Below, one piece after another: positions 45,813 to 54,846 of a stretch of DNA of 64,000 nucleotides. The stretch covers positions 434,001 through 498,000 of the forward strand of contig JAXGMQ010000001.1 of the NCBI GenBank assembly GCA_040768585.1. Reading direction: 5' to 3'. Both the position numbers and the translations under genes were made by a program. The notes under the pieces were generated by a model. That model saw nothing but the letters and a program-made list of their open reading frames with translations. It did not search any database and was not told the origin of the DNA. Origin of the DNA: JAXGMQ01 sp040768585 (lineage in GTDB: Bacteria > Caldisericota > Caldisericia > JAAYUI01). Position 1 is the first letter of the stretch. Each line of letters starts with the position of its first letter.

Positions 45813-46621
45813 AAACTCTGCTCCTCCCTTTCGATTCGTTTCTCTGCAAGCTCAATGTAGCTTGAGTCAAAGTCTATGCCAATCGCTCTGCGGCCATTCT
45901 TCAAGGCTGCGATGAGGGTTGTACCACTTCCAGCAAAAGGGTCAAGTACAAGATCATCAACGAAGCTGAACAGTTTTATACAACGAGTTGGCAACTCAAG
46001 AGGGAAGGGGGCCGGATGTCCAATCTTTTTCTTACTCTCACCGTTGAACGTCCAGAGCCCATTCGTCCACTCCATAAACTCATCACGGGTGATGTCCGAC
46101 CTACCAGAGCCACTTGTTTTTTTCCAGCTTTCTTTGTATAGGACGACAATAAGCTCAACTGGTGCTATCACATATGGAGCGGAAGCTCTCATCCACGAGC
46201 CCCAGGCGGTTCGCCTTGAAATATTACCCTCGTTCCAGACGATGGTAGAGTGATACTTGAAACCTATTTGTTTGGCTATCGTGGTGAGGTCAGCGCCAAC
46301 GCTTTGGTTGCCACCTTTGTTCTTGTCAAGTGGTATATTCAAGCACAGCCTTCCATCCGATTTGAGCCACTCAAAAACCTTCCTCAGCCACTTTTTTGAG
46401 AACTCTAGATACTCATCATAGCCAATGTCATCTTTGTGTTTGCCATATTGAATATCGACATTATAAGGAGGCGAGGTAACAACAAGGTCTATCGCGTCAT
46501 TTGCGACAGACTTAGTTTTCAGGATGTCACCCTCAATAAGAGTTATTCGACCACCACAGAATGCCTTTTTTCGAGTTCTTTTTTCCACAATTACATGAAA
46601 GGATAGTCTCACAAAACACAC
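45809..46621 (-). CDS. Site-specific DNA methyltransferase (beta-class, N4-cytosine or N6-adenine)
   Basis: 270 residues. The catalytic motif SPPYN (50-54) comes before the AdoMet motif DPFAGSGTT (227-235), an order defining the beta class. SPPY is most common in N4-cytosine enzymes. The N-terminus is uncertain: the GTG at 46621 has no Shine-Dalgarno and sits 8 nt after a weak TAATGG. It protects host DNA from the linked nuclease. The pair sits between the mmd operon and tRNA-Tyr, a likely insertion point. Confidence 0.92.
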   Translation of the reverse strand: MCFVRLSFHVIVEKRTRKKAFCGGRITLIEGDILKTKSVANDAIDLVVTSPPYNVDIQYGKHKDDIGYDEYLEFSKKWLRKVFEWLKSDGRLCLNIPLDKNKGGNQSVGADLTTIAKQIGFKYHSTIVWNEGNISRRTAWGSWMRASAPYVIAPVELIVVLYKESWKKTSGSGRSDITRDEFMEWTNGLWTFNGESKKKIGHPAPFPLELPTRCIKLFSFVDDLVLDPFAGSGTTLIAALKNGRRAIGIDFDSSYIELAEKRIEREEQSL

Positions 46622-46679
46622 GAGTCAAACCATTATTTGGTCAGTTTCTCAGAGGGTGGATCGGATTAACTTTGTGCCC

Positions 46680-46708
46680 TTGACCTGATGGCTTTTTTTC
46701 CCAAAATA
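46680..46708 (+). promoter_or_regulatory. Possible promoter of tRNA-Tyr
   Basis: TTGACC (46680-46685), 17-nt spacer, weak AAAATA (46703-46708), 11 nt before the tRNA. Confidence 0.45.
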
Positions 46709-46719
46709 ACGGTTTGGAT

Positions 46720-46805
46720 GGGCAGTTAGCGAAGTGGTCAAACGCGGCAGACTGTAAATCTGTTGACAGACGTCTTCGGAGGTTCGAATCCTTCACTGCC
46801 CACCA
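46720..46805 (+). tRNA. tRNA-Tyr (anticodon GTA)
   Basis: 86 nt including encoded CCA. GGGCAGT pairs with ACTGCCC; anticodon loop CTGTAAA carries GTA; a long class II variable arm (TGACAGACGTCTTCGGA region) and the GGTTCGAATCC T-arm are present, as expected for bacterial tRNA-Tyr. Confidence 0.97.
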
Positions 46806-47135
46806 TCTCAGAAAATCCCCTTCGGTTTTCTCAGATTGGTTTTTTTCTGTTATCGTAAAAGACATTAGAAAACACCCGAGTAGTTTGGATAAACAATCCC
46901 ATAATCAGAGCATTTTGAAATTCGTTACTCAATTTTACCTTCTAACCAAAAAAATTCACTACCAGCCGCAGATGTTGAATACAAAATATTTCTTTCACAA
47001 ACAACGCAACACAATACTTGGGATACTCCAAGAAAATTATAAAATCTCGACATATTGGAATCCCACCTTAAAAAATTCGTCTTTCTCTTATGTGTCTCAG
47101 ATTTCAGAACAAAGCAAACAAAGGAGTGCCAGCAT

Positions 47136-47771
47136 ATGTCAGACACAAAAACAGAAACTATAGTTCGAGAGGGTGAGATAAGCCTTCAGACACATATCAA
47201 ATTCGGGGCGGGAAACCTTGCCATAAATGGTTGCGACAGTGGTACAATCATGGTCGCATCATACGATTGCAATCTTCCTGAGCTTGAACCATGCACTCGC
47301 TACGAGAAAAATGGAGATAATGGTCGTTTGACAATCAGCCAACTCAGCTATGTAAGCATCAACATGATTTCGGGCCACAGAAATGATTGGAATATTGGTC
47401 TTTGTAACAATATTCCATTGTCTCTGAAAGTTGATATGGGTGTCGGTTCAATGAAGCTCAATGGTGATGACATGCTTTTTGATGATCTAGTCGTGAATGT
47501 TGGAGTTGGTGATGTTGAAATAAATCTTCAAAACATCAAGAGAAACAATATGGAGCTGACCGTCAATGGCGGTGTCGGAAAGGCAAGAATCAAGCTTCCA
47601 AACGATGTCGGCGTAAAGGCGAAAATAGCGGGTGGGATAGGCACAATTGTTGCGAATGGTTTGAAAAAAGGTGATGGATACTACACAAACGAAAAACATG
47701 AAACATCAGACAACTCAATAAAGGTGACAGTACAGGGAGGTGTCGGAGAAATCACAATCGACACCCTCTAG
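47136..47771 (+). CDS. Cytoplasmic toastrack (LiaF C-terminal/DUF2154-like) domain protein
   Basis: 211 residues from the ATG at 47136 (AAAGGAG upstream). No signal peptide or TM. The sequence is a series of short strands with a repeated glycine pattern: VGVGDVEINL, VNGGVGKARIKLP, VAGGIGTI-like and VQGGVGEITIDTL, as in the beta-helical toastrack domain of LiaF/DUF4097-type proteins. Here it is free rather than fused to TM segments. It could bind the LiaF-TM protein encoded at 36.3 kb or act on its own. Confidence 0.75.
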   Translation: MSDTKTETIVREGEISLQTHIKFGAGNLAINGCDSGTIMVASYDCNLPELEPCTRYEKNGDNGRLTISQLSYVSINMISGHRNDWNIGLCNNIPLSLKVDMGVGSMKLNGDDMLFDDLVVNVGVGDVEINLQNIKRNNMELTVNGGVGKARIKLPNDVGVKAKIAGGIGTIVANGLKKGDGYYTNEKHETSDNSIKVTVQGGVGEITIDTL

Positions 47772-48289
47772 AACAAAGCGCCCCACCCCAATTCACTCTC
47801 CAGCCTGACACCCCACATGATTGTATACCGCAGGACAGTCAATACTGGTAAATTATAGTTAAATAATGTTTTGTGTTTTAATGTATATATCTTTATTATT
47901 ATGATTTGATGCTTTACAGTAGATAATATTCTCATTACGAGTTATGAAACGAGGACATTCTGCCCTCGTTTCATGTGTTTTTGGCTCAGAGTTTTTCTCA
48001 TGCAGCTACTTCTCTGTATATTTGCTCTGCTTAAGTGCATTTGGGAGGGACACTTACAAATCTCCTCTTGTGTAGTTGTCTCAAGTGTAACATACCCAAT
48101 AAGATTTGGCTGGTAGTCCCAAATCACAGATACACAACAGGTAGCTGGCCAAAATGAAGCATAAAGAAGACTCCCTTTCTAGCTGCTGCTAATTACAAGA
48201 ACATGGTATCAAAAAAGGGTCTGCTTTCTGATTTGTCATCCGCTACAACACTCTTGTCTCACTTCCTCCCAAGGAGACTATTTAAATAA
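47772..48289. other. Intergenic region of about 520 nt
   Basis: No ORF with convincing start signals. It holds a hairpin at 47944-47974 (listed) and an AT-rich first 170 nt. A 61-codon minus-strand frame covering the hairpin lacks a start signal. A small RNA is possible between 47975 and 48280 but nothing recognisable is seen. Confidence 0.55.
47944..47979. terminator. Strong hairpin, candidate terminator
   Basis: ATGAAACGAGG pairs perfectly with CCTCGTTTCAT over 9 nt, followed by GTGTTTTT on the plus strand. It lies 170 nt after the toastrack gene, so it ends either that transcript or an unannotated one. Confidence 0.7.
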
Positions 48290-49267
48290 CTACGGGAGAG
48301 TTTGTGTGAATTTCTCAAGCTTCGCAACATCTAGATATTCGAGTAGACTCTCCATTTCAACATCCAGACCAAACTCGTACCACAACTGATTCTTTTCCCC
48401 AAACGCCCCAGTCATGATATCTCTCCAAAATTGCCCACTTATACAATCTGGTTTTCTTGTGCTTGAATTATATAACCAGCAGACAACAGCAAGGTCTCTC
48501 AATGTGTAATAGTCACTACTCCTCGCAGTGGCAACACCTGTCAAAAGATGAGAAAGCCAGAATGTACCAATCCCAATTCCTTGGAAGAATCCAACATCCT
48601 TAGTCATTTCAAAGTTAAGCAAATATCTTCTTCTGAGGTGATTCACATTCTTTCTCATAACATCCATCGAATTATTCTGAATAGACCAACCAAAGAATAT
48701 TGCTGGCTTTAGATATGGTATCTCATACCAGCTGTCACCATTTGTAAGTCCGTTGTTTGAATCCCACACCCATATGGACAGAATCACAGACGCCATGTCA
48801 GAAACTGTTGCTTTCGAGTCCCACCCCTCCCAAGGCGTCTTTTGCGGCAAGCTCAGTTCAAAACTCTTGTTTACATACTGTGCCCAGAAATTGGTAGCAA
48901 ACACCATTTGTTCCCTAGTTAGCATTTCTCCGGAAGTCTTTTCCCAGTTTAATATTGATTCATCAGTGATTATTTCGCCGTTCCTCTGATGCGTGGTCAT
49001 TGCAAGATTTATAATTTCTGTCGTTGTGAAATCTGCAAAGAGATTTGTGGATTTTGTGATAGCACGGTACTCACAGAGCCAGTCAGAAGGAAACACGCTA
49101 TCTACTAGGGATTCCTCTCCCATATAAGAAAACCCGTAATCAACAACTAATGTACGATGCTGTGATCCGATTGCCCACAATAAAAGACAGCCGATAAACA
49201 GACTTAAACACACCCTAAAAATAATCGAGTTGGAACCAGGTATTCTAACTCTCTTGTTCGTCCACAC
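48290..49267 (-). CDS. Membrane-anchored protein of unknown function
   Basis: 325 residues, GTG start overlapping the pth stop by 23 nt. One N-terminal anchor (IIFRVCLSLFIGCLLLWAIG), then an extracytoplasmic helical region with Trp- and Asp-rich stretches (ASVILSIWVWDSNNGLTNGD). Parts (LTREQMVFATNFWAQY) faintly recall the SLH-like helices at the N-terminus of the 7.8 kb binding protein. No known domain recognised. Last gene of a run that starts with the 799-codon PKD protein and pth. Confidence 0.7.
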   Translation of the reverse strand: MWTNKRVRIPGSNSIIFRVCLSLFIGCLLLWAIGSQHRTLVVDYGFSYMGEESLVDSVFPSDWLCEYRAITKSTNLFADFTTTEIINLAMTTHQRNGEIITDESILNWEKTSGEMLTREQMVFATNFWAQYVNKSFELSLPQKTPWEGWDSKATVSDMASVILSIWVWDSNNGLTNGDSWYEIPYLKPAIFFGWSIQNNSMDVMRKNVNHLRRRYLLNFEMTKDVGFFQGIGIGTFWLSHLLTGVATARSSDYYTLRDLAVVCWLYNSSTRKPDCISGQFWRDIMTGAFGEKNQLWYEFGLDVEMESLLEYLDVAKLEKFTQTLP

Positions 49268-49877
49268 TTGTATCTACTGGATTTATGCAGTTGAATCTAT
49301 GCGCTGTTTCTTCAAAGCCGTTTTCAACAAGTGACAGAATTGCATCAATTGCCATATTACACGTATCGATTACTGCTAACTCCTCATCTCTTGTGGGTTT
49401 CATGAGGACATAGTCAACCACGTCAAGCTCAGAATCCTCATTAGGTCTACCAATGCCAATTTTCACCCTATAAAAGCTCTCATTTCCAATTTCAACAATT
49501 ATTGACCCAACACCCTTTTGCCCCCCACTTGAACCTTTTCTTCGAACTCTTAGTGCTCCTACGGGCAAATCTATATCATCATGTATTACAATCAGTCTAT
49601 CATAGGATATCTCATTGGCATCCATCAAACACTTCACGGGTCTGCCAGAGAGATTCATAAAAGATTGCGGTTTTGCAAGAATAAACGTGTGTTCATCACT
49701 ATAGTCAATCCGTACTATTTTCGAGCTACAAGAAGTATTTTTCAATCGAGTCTTGAGCTTTTTTGAGAGACCATCCACAACCCACCAACCAACGTTGTGC
49801 CTTGTGTTTTTGTAAGAGAACCCTGGGTTTCCCAAACCGACAATCAACCACTTTTGCATCCCTCGATAGTAAGACAT
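49245..49877 (-). CDS. pth: Peptidyl-tRNA hydrolase
   Basis: 210 residues, slightly longer than the usual 185-195. It releases peptides from prematurely dissociated peptidyl-tRNA. LIVGLGNPGFSYKNTRHNVGWW (Asn and catalytic His), KPQSFMNLSGRPV, HDDIDLPVGALRVRRKGSSGGQKG and KIGIGRPNE are visible. The start is uncertain: ATG 49877 and ATG 49859 are both possible and neither has a good Shine-Dalgarno; the second fits the family start (MQKWLIVGLG). The extra C-terminal tail is acidic. Confidence 0.96.
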   Translation of the reverse strand: MSYYRGMQKWLIVGLGNPGFSYKNTRHNVGWWVVDGLSKKLKTRLKNTSCSSKIVRIDYSDEHTFILAKPQSFMNLSGRPVKCLMDANEISYDRLIVIHDDIDLPVGALRVRRKGSSGGQKGVGSIIVEIGNESFYRVKIGIGRPNEDSELDVVDYVLMKPTRDEELAVIDTCNMAIDAILSLVENGFEETAHRFNCINPVDTSVDEQES

Positions 49878-49904
49878 TTAGGAGGTGTTTTAAAGAACCA
49901 ACCC

Positions 49905-52301
49905 TTAGTCTCTTCTCATTACCTTTAGGAGCGGGAGGTCATCAACAAGCGTTCTTGCAACAATCGAGAAGCCATTGGTATCGACACCGCCAAAGTCGAT
50001 ATGCCCATACCCATTGTAAGAAAGTCGAATAGCATCCGGGAGACCATTTGGGTTGAGCAGGTCTGACTGGGATACTCTAACTCCATCCTTATAGTAGTCG
50101 AGATTGACCCAAGCGCCCGACGACCTTGTGCCGTCAATTTTTGTGATATGAAATCTCAGAACGTCGCCATTCCAAGCATGCACGAAGCTATGCCATCTGT
50201 CATACTTTCTGACAATGAAGCTCTTGGTAAAAGTAATACCCATAAGATCAAAACTAACAAAGACCTCGACCCCATCAGATTTGACAAGTCTCTGCACATT
50301 ATCCAAGTCAATTATCAAGAAGAAGCTGTTGTCAGAGACGTCACATTCTTTAGGCAAACCTGTAAAAACCAGCTCATCAAATTCCTCTTTTGGAGCGTAT
50401 ATTTTGTAGTTGAGCCTGGCTGTGCCATTTAGCAGATAAGCCGGTTCCACACCAATGTTCCCAAGAATGGCGACTCTGTTGATTGCATCAAATCCCCAAT
50501 CAAGCTCAAACATCGCGTTTTGTATGTCGGATTTGAAGCTGATTGTTTTGACCACTTCGATTTTGCCAACCTCAAATCTCCCCTTGATAGTGACGCATCT
50601 GCTTCGATTGTCAAAACTCACAAATTCAAAAGGTACCCTAGAGAGAGTCGTTACTTGGGGAAGGTAATCAATCACATCAGCAACATCACAGGGCATCCCT
50701 GTTCTGCTGTCAAACACAGTAGTGGAAAGCCCCACGGCGACCGTCTCACCAGCGCTCTCAGTGTCTATTTTAAGGTTGAAATTATCGTTGATTGATTCAA
50801 TCCCCAGGTCGAGTGTAGGGAGAGGAAGGGGTATCCTGATTTGATCCCTTATGAATACCCCAGAGACGAATACTTGAAGTTCCACCCTAGCATCATTGCT
50901 TTGTGGTAAAATGTTAAAAGGCAATTCAAAGATTCCAGAATTACTCGATTTGTTCCTTATAAGCTCAATACTATCTGCTTCAAAAAGCGCGAGAGCTGGC
51001 TCATCAATGAGACCTCTCTCATCGTTCAGATAAACCTTCAGAATGGGTTCATCATCAAATATCTGAACCTTGTATGAGACACTGGGTCGCCACACCATAG
51101 CCTTGTAGCTTGCTACCTCGAACGGTCTAACAAGAAAGAACTTGTCAACTCCATCAGGTCTCAGCTCAAATTCCCTCTTTGCATCTACCACCTTGTACAG
51201 CCCAGGCAAAAGCTCCTGTCCAAGGTAAATTCCTTTTTCCGAACAGCTTACCTGTCTGGCAAGTTTTCTTGAGGGCAGTGGGCCGTAGAGGTTGAATATC
51301 CTACCGCTGTTGCCAGAAACATCTATCTCTATTCCACCCTTCGCGTTGCTTAAAACTGTAATCTCCCACCCTTGCTCAAAACAACTTGAAAAGTCGCCAA
51401 CCTCGTCGAAGACGGTGGCGTTAATAATGTATTTTCCATCACTTTTATACGTGTGGCTGGTAGGAACTCTCTGACTTTGCCCGGTCAAATCGATTGTCGT
51501 GTTGTTGCCATCCCCCCAATCAAACACACACTGGGACAGTGCCCCCTCGGAGTCAAAAACATCGACTTGAAAGACTATTTCCTGTTCGACAACAGCTCTT
51601 GTTATCCACTCTCCAAATTGGCTTATTTGAGGCGGGGCATTCTCTACAACCTCGATTACCCTTGTCACCTTCTCAGAGGATTCTCCAACATTGTCGACGA
51701 CCTGAAAGGTAGAATTGTAAGTGCCTACATTTTGGTACGTGTGGGTGATTTCTGCAAAATTCCCCTCACCCTTGTACAGCACGCCGTCACCAATATCCCA
51801 GACCCAGGACTCAACAGACCCATCATTGTCTTGTCCATATCCGAAGAATCTCGCTGGCTTTCCTGCCCGAGGTTTTTCAGGATTTACTTTGTCGATAAAT
51901 GCCTTCGGTGGAAGATTCCAATCCCCGACCTTTAGCTTCGCTTGCTTCTCAACCGTGATGATGTCAGAACCAATCCTGACATTGATTTTCGCGATGATCG
52001 CGCCATTGCCAATGCTGACTGGTGTGAATGTTGTTTTCGCAATCCCAGTTGATCCTACCAATACCGACTCGCTTGAGAAGGAACCCTTGATTCCCTTTAC
52101 ACCGAAGAAAACAATCTCACCAAACAACGCTTCTCCATTAAGAGTAAGTTTTACTTCTACATCAACTTTTCCATTAAGGACGATAACGTCGGGGTTGAGA
52201 GTCAGAGACAGGTCGACACTGTCAGCGCCGAAGGCTCTTGGAGTCTGCAGGAGTGCAAAACACATAATAAGAGACAGGACTAGCAGCGCGGATTTCCTCA
52301 C
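49905..52301 (-). CDS. Secreted PKD-domain surface protein
   Basis: 798 residues from GTG 52301, which starts a signal peptide (RKSALLVLSLIMCFALLQTPRAFGA); a TTG 12 codons earlier has no signal. The start sits 8 nt after a TATATT -10 box, so likely leaderless. An N-terminal beta domain is followed by two PKD domains (PRAGKPARFFGYGQDNDG, WDIGDGVLYKGEGNFAEITH; FDWGDGNNTTIDLTG, TSHTYKSDGKYIINATVFDE), then three to four further beta-sandwich domains without recognisable family. Extracellular scaffold or binding protein. Followed by pth and the 325-aa protein. Confidence 0.82.
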   Translation of the reverse strand: MRKSALLVLSLIMCFALLQTPRAFGADSVDLSLTLNPDVIVLNGKVDVEVKLTLNGEALFGEIVFFGVKGIKGSFSSESVLVGSTGIAKTTFTPVSIGNGAIIAKINVRIGSDIITVEKQAKLKVGDWNLPPKAFIDKVNPEKPRAGKPARFFGYGQDNDGSVESWVWDIGDGVLYKGEGNFAEITHTYQNVGTYNSTFQVVDNVGESSEKVTRVIEVVENAPPQISQFGEWITRAVVEQEIVFQVDVFDSEGALSQCVFDWGDGNNTTIDLTGQSQRVPTSHTYKSDGKYIINATVFDEVGDFSSCFEQGWEITVLSNAKGGIEIDVSGNSGRIFNLYGPLPSRKLARQVSCSEKGIYLGQELLPGLYKVVDAKREFELRPDGVDKFFLVRPFEVASYKAMVWRPSVSYKVQIFDDEPILKVYLNDERGLIDEPALALFEADSIELIRNKSSNSGIFELPFNILPQSNDARVELQVFVSGVFIRDQIRIPLPLPTLDLGIESINDNFNLKIDTESAGETVAVGLSTTVFDSRTGMPCDVADVIDYLPQVTTLSRVPFEFVSFDNRSRCVTIKGRFEVGKIEVVKTISFKSDIQNAMFELDWGFDAINRVAILGNIGVEPAYLLNGTARLNYKIYAPKEEFDELVFTGLPKECDVSDNSFFLIIDLDNVQRLVKSDGVEVFVSFDLMGITFTKSFIVRKYDRWHSFVHAWNGDVLRFHITKIDGTRSSGAWVNLDYYKDGVRVSQSDLLNPNGLPDAIRLSYNGYGHIDFGGVDTNGFSIVARTLVDDLPLLKVMRRD

Positions 52302-52309
52302 AGATGGAT

Positions 52310-52337
52310 AATATAACACCAGAAATCCGGAAATCAA
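52310..52337 (-). promoter_or_regulatory. Promoter of the PKD protein gene, leaderless
   Basis: TTGATT (52337-52332), 16-nt spacer, TATATT (52315-52310), then 8 nt to GTG 52301. Confidence 0.55.
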
Positions 52338-52356
52338 ACATTATGATACAGGCTAA

Positions 52357-53613
52357 TCAATACTCTAAGACCATTGGTTTCACGGTGTTTATTTGCGTAT
52401 CCGACTCAACCGCAAACCAAAACTCAAAACCATCGAACACCTTGAACCAGTAGATATTCTCGTTGCTACTATCTACCGCAAAATCTACGAACTCATCAAC
52501 AATAGTTGACTTTACGGAGGTTCTTTCTCCCCAGACAAATTTTCCAGGTATCTTCTGCTCGTGATACAAACCAACATCAAAGAATCTCACTCTTCTTCTC
52601 TCGATCGTGTCATAAAGGATAAATCTTTGATTGCCAAATCCATTCATGAATCTGACAGCAAAAAACCTTTCGTTTATTGAGGCAATTCCAGATAACTTCG
52701 AATAACTCGTCTCAATGTCTTTTATTGAGACTCTTCCTCCATATTTACTTGGCTTGACTGTTAGCAAGTCATTTTCTACCTGCACATTGAACTCATCACC
52801 ATGGGTGGAGTTTTGAAATGCGCTAATGCTGTAATCAAGAGTTGATATTCCACTTGTTGGCCTTGATAAACCAGAGATATCTTCAACTTCCGGTAACTTA
52901 ACATCGAAAGTGACACTCCCTCTCAACACAACAAGAGTTGGAAGATGACCATCGGAGGAGATGACAAATAATTTCTCAGAGTCCAGATTTGGAAGCTCTG
53001 AGTTTTTAATATTGAGTGGCGTTGTTCCAACGACAATAGAAGTGTCAGCAACGGCATCCTTTTCAATAATGTATGACTCAATCAGTGCTCCGGGTGGAGT
53101 AGTTGCAAATTCACAAACAGTTTCAGGAAAATACATGATCTCTGGAGTTAAGCTACCTGTGGCAATCTCATTTCCATCAACAACAAGCTCAAACACCAAG
53201 TCCTCGTGATGAATGAATTTCAGCACAATCTCATACTGACCCTTTGTGAGTAAAATCTCCAGAGGGGTTTTACCCAACAATTCACCATTTCTATAAACCT
53301 CTGTCCCTTCAGGCTGATAATCAATTTGAACCTTGTACAGTCTATTCAATTCGATCCATCTGTAGTCTCTGGGATAAGACAAATCGGAGTAGCTGAAACT
53401 GGCCGACTCATATCCCTCAAGTTCCACAATGATGTTTGAACCAGGAGAAACTGAAACCGTTTTTGGCGTTTTTCCAACATATTTGCCTGAGACAGTAATC
53501 GATGCCCCGACTGGCAACGTTTCAATTGCAAAATCTATGTTTATTGGTGTGCTGCACGATATTGAAAACACCAGAGTCAAAACAATCAGTATAGGCAAAA
53601 ACACGTTACGCAT
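52357..53613 (-). CDS. PEGA-domain lipoprotein
   Basis: 418 residues. Lipobox signal peptide (LPILIVLTLVFSISC) places it on the outer membrane face. Several PEGA repeats follow: TLPVGASITVSGKYVGKTPK, QPEGTEVYRNGELLGKTPLE, and FATTPPGALIESYIIEK...GTTPLNIK. The last 170 residues are a beta-rich domain with no family. PEGA domains usually serve as surface beta-sandwich modules. A TAGAAT box lies 15 nt before the ATG, with no Shine-Dalgarno. Confidence 0.85.
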   Translation of the reverse strand: MRNVFLPILIVLTLVFSISCSTPINIDFAIETLPVGASITVSGKYVGKTPKTVSVSPGSNIIVELEGYESASFSYSDLSYPRDYRWIELNRLYKVQIDYQPEGTEVYRNGELLGKTPLEILLTKGQYEIVLKFIHHEDLVFELVVDGNEIATGSLTPEIMYFPETVCEFATTPPGALIESYIIEKDAVADTSIVVGTTPLNIKNSELPNLDSEKLFVISSDGHLPTLVVLRGSVTFDVKLPEVEDISGLSRPTSGISTLDYSISAFQNSTHGDEFNVQVENDLLTVKPSKYGGRVSIKDIETSYSKLSGIASINERFFAVRFMNGFGNQRFILYDTIERRRVRFFDVGLYHEQKIPGKFVWGERTSVKSTIVDEFVDFAVDSSNENIYWFKVFDGFEFWFAVESDTQINTVKPMVLEY

Positions 53614-53657
53614 AATCTTCGTGGGGACATTCTAGCACCAAATGTGTTAAAACAAAA

Positions 53658-53683
53658 AAAGCCACCCAAGATTGGGTGGCTTT
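53658..53683 (-). terminator. Rho-independent terminator of lipoprotein A
   Basis: On the minus strand AAAGCCACCCAA pairs with TTGGGTGGCTTT over a 2-nt loop, followed by a run of T's, 24 nt behind the stop. Confidence 0.93.
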
Positions 53684-53706
53684 CGTCAGTTATAATGTGA
53701 TAAATA

Positions 53707-54765
53707 TTACTCTTCCAAGTTTGTCATGTAGAACATATCCGGAATTTCCATCGAGCGGATCATCGTTCTCATGTCTTCTTTTGTCTCATTGGTGTAGTTT
53801 GAACCGTAGATACTGACCATCCAGCCGGACAGTGGAACAATGACAACTACCATGTCCTGACCTTCTCCACTGTCACCCTCAAACCAGACAGCGTCATAAA
53901 TCAGATCGATGCTCATGTCCTCTACAGTGTGTATCTCACCAGAGGCAATCTCTTCCTCGACTTCATCCTTGACGTACTGGATATTTCCCTGCTCGTAGTC
54001 ACTCTCTTCTTCAGCCATTACGACAAGGTCAAATCCATTGCAGGTGAACATATAGCCATTCTCTTCCATCTCTGTGACTTCTGCACCTTCTGGAAGTCCG
54101 ATCTTGAAGAAGGAACCCTCGTATTTCTCTTCGAATTGGTCAGATGTTCCAAAGTCGAAACCCAAGTCCTCGTCATCAGTGTCAGTATCTTCGTCATCCT
54201 CAAAGTCGAAGTCGAATTCAGTGCTGCCCTCATAGTTCTCGTTTGTCACATTGAATGTTGAGAGCATTTTCTTAATAAGGTCTTTATCGTCATCCATGTA
54301 TGAACCGGCAACCGTCAATGTCCATCCATCAAATGGAATCGCGTACGTTTCGATGTTCATCCCAAGGAAGCTAAGTTTCATTGAAAGCGCTTTGTAGCCA
54401 GCGAAGTCAACTTCTTCGAGTCCGATGTCATCCATCATACCGCCAGTTTCACCCATCTCTCCTTCGGTTTTCTCCTTCAGGAAAGCGATATCACCCTTCT
54501 TAAGCTCTGGTGTTCTTGTTTCATCAACTGTAATGGTGGAATTCATACCGTCGCCTTCAGATGCACCCTCTGGAATAATGTTAGTGCCCATGAAGGACTT
54601 TTCCACTTTGTAATCGTTTGGATACTGAATCGTGAAGTACTCTCCGTCATACGTATTCTCAAACAGATTCTCAACAACTCTATCGCCCTGGTCTCCACCG
54701 CCACAACCCGCAAAAAGGCCAATCGCAAGGGCAAAAACGACAGCAATACTCAATACTCTCTTCAT
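53707..54765 (-). CDS. PsbP/Mog1-like lipoprotein A (two domains)
   Basis: 352 residues from the ATG at 54765 (AAAGGAG upstream; an ATG 12 codons earlier lies before the Shine-Dalgarno). Lipobox LFAGC. Two copies of one fold are joined by a very acidic linker (FDFDFEDDEDTDTDDEDLGF). Copy 1 starts YDGEYFTIQYPNDYKV and has IPFDGWTLTVAGSY; copy 2 starts YEGSFFKIGLPEGAEV and has VPLSGWMVSIYGSN. FF-x-I-x-YP at the start and a PLxGW strand late are the family marks. This resembles PsbP/Mog1 (DUF1795) domains by pattern; function unknown. Confidence 0.82.
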   Translation of the reverse strand: MKRVLSIAVVFALAIGLFAGCGGGDQGDRVVENLFENTYDGEYFTIQYPNDYKVEKSFMGTNIIPEGASEGDGMNSTITVDETRTPELKKGDIAFLKEKTEGEMGETGGMMDDIGLEEVDFAGYKALSMKLSFLGMNIETYAIPFDGWTLTVAGSYMDDDKDLIKKMLSTFNVTNENYEGSTEFDFDFEDDEDTDTDDEDLGFDFGTSDQFEEKYEGSFFKIGLPEGAEVTEMEENGYMFTCNGFDLVVMAEEESDYEQGNIQYVKDEVEEEIASGEIHTVEDMSIDLIYDAVWFEGDSGEGQDMVVVIVPLSGWMVSIYGSNYTNETKEDMRTMIRSMEIPDMFYMTNLEE

Positions 54766-54846
54766 TCTTTTCTCCTTTGTTATCCCTAAAAGGTGATACA
54801 CCTCAAAGTATACTCAATTCGCATCAAAAAGCGAAATTTTTTTCTA

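Noticed and set aside
46714..47163. 149-codon plus-strand frame across tRNA-Tyr
   Set aside because: It reads through the tRNA and has no Shine-Dalgarno or domain.
47942..48127. 61-codon minus-strand frame
   Set aside because: Covers the strong hairpin, lacks a Shine-Dalgarno and any recognisable composition.
49878..49896. Plus-strand TTAGGAGGTG resembling a Shine-Dalgarno
   Set aside because: No plus-strand frame follows; it lies between two minus-strand genes.
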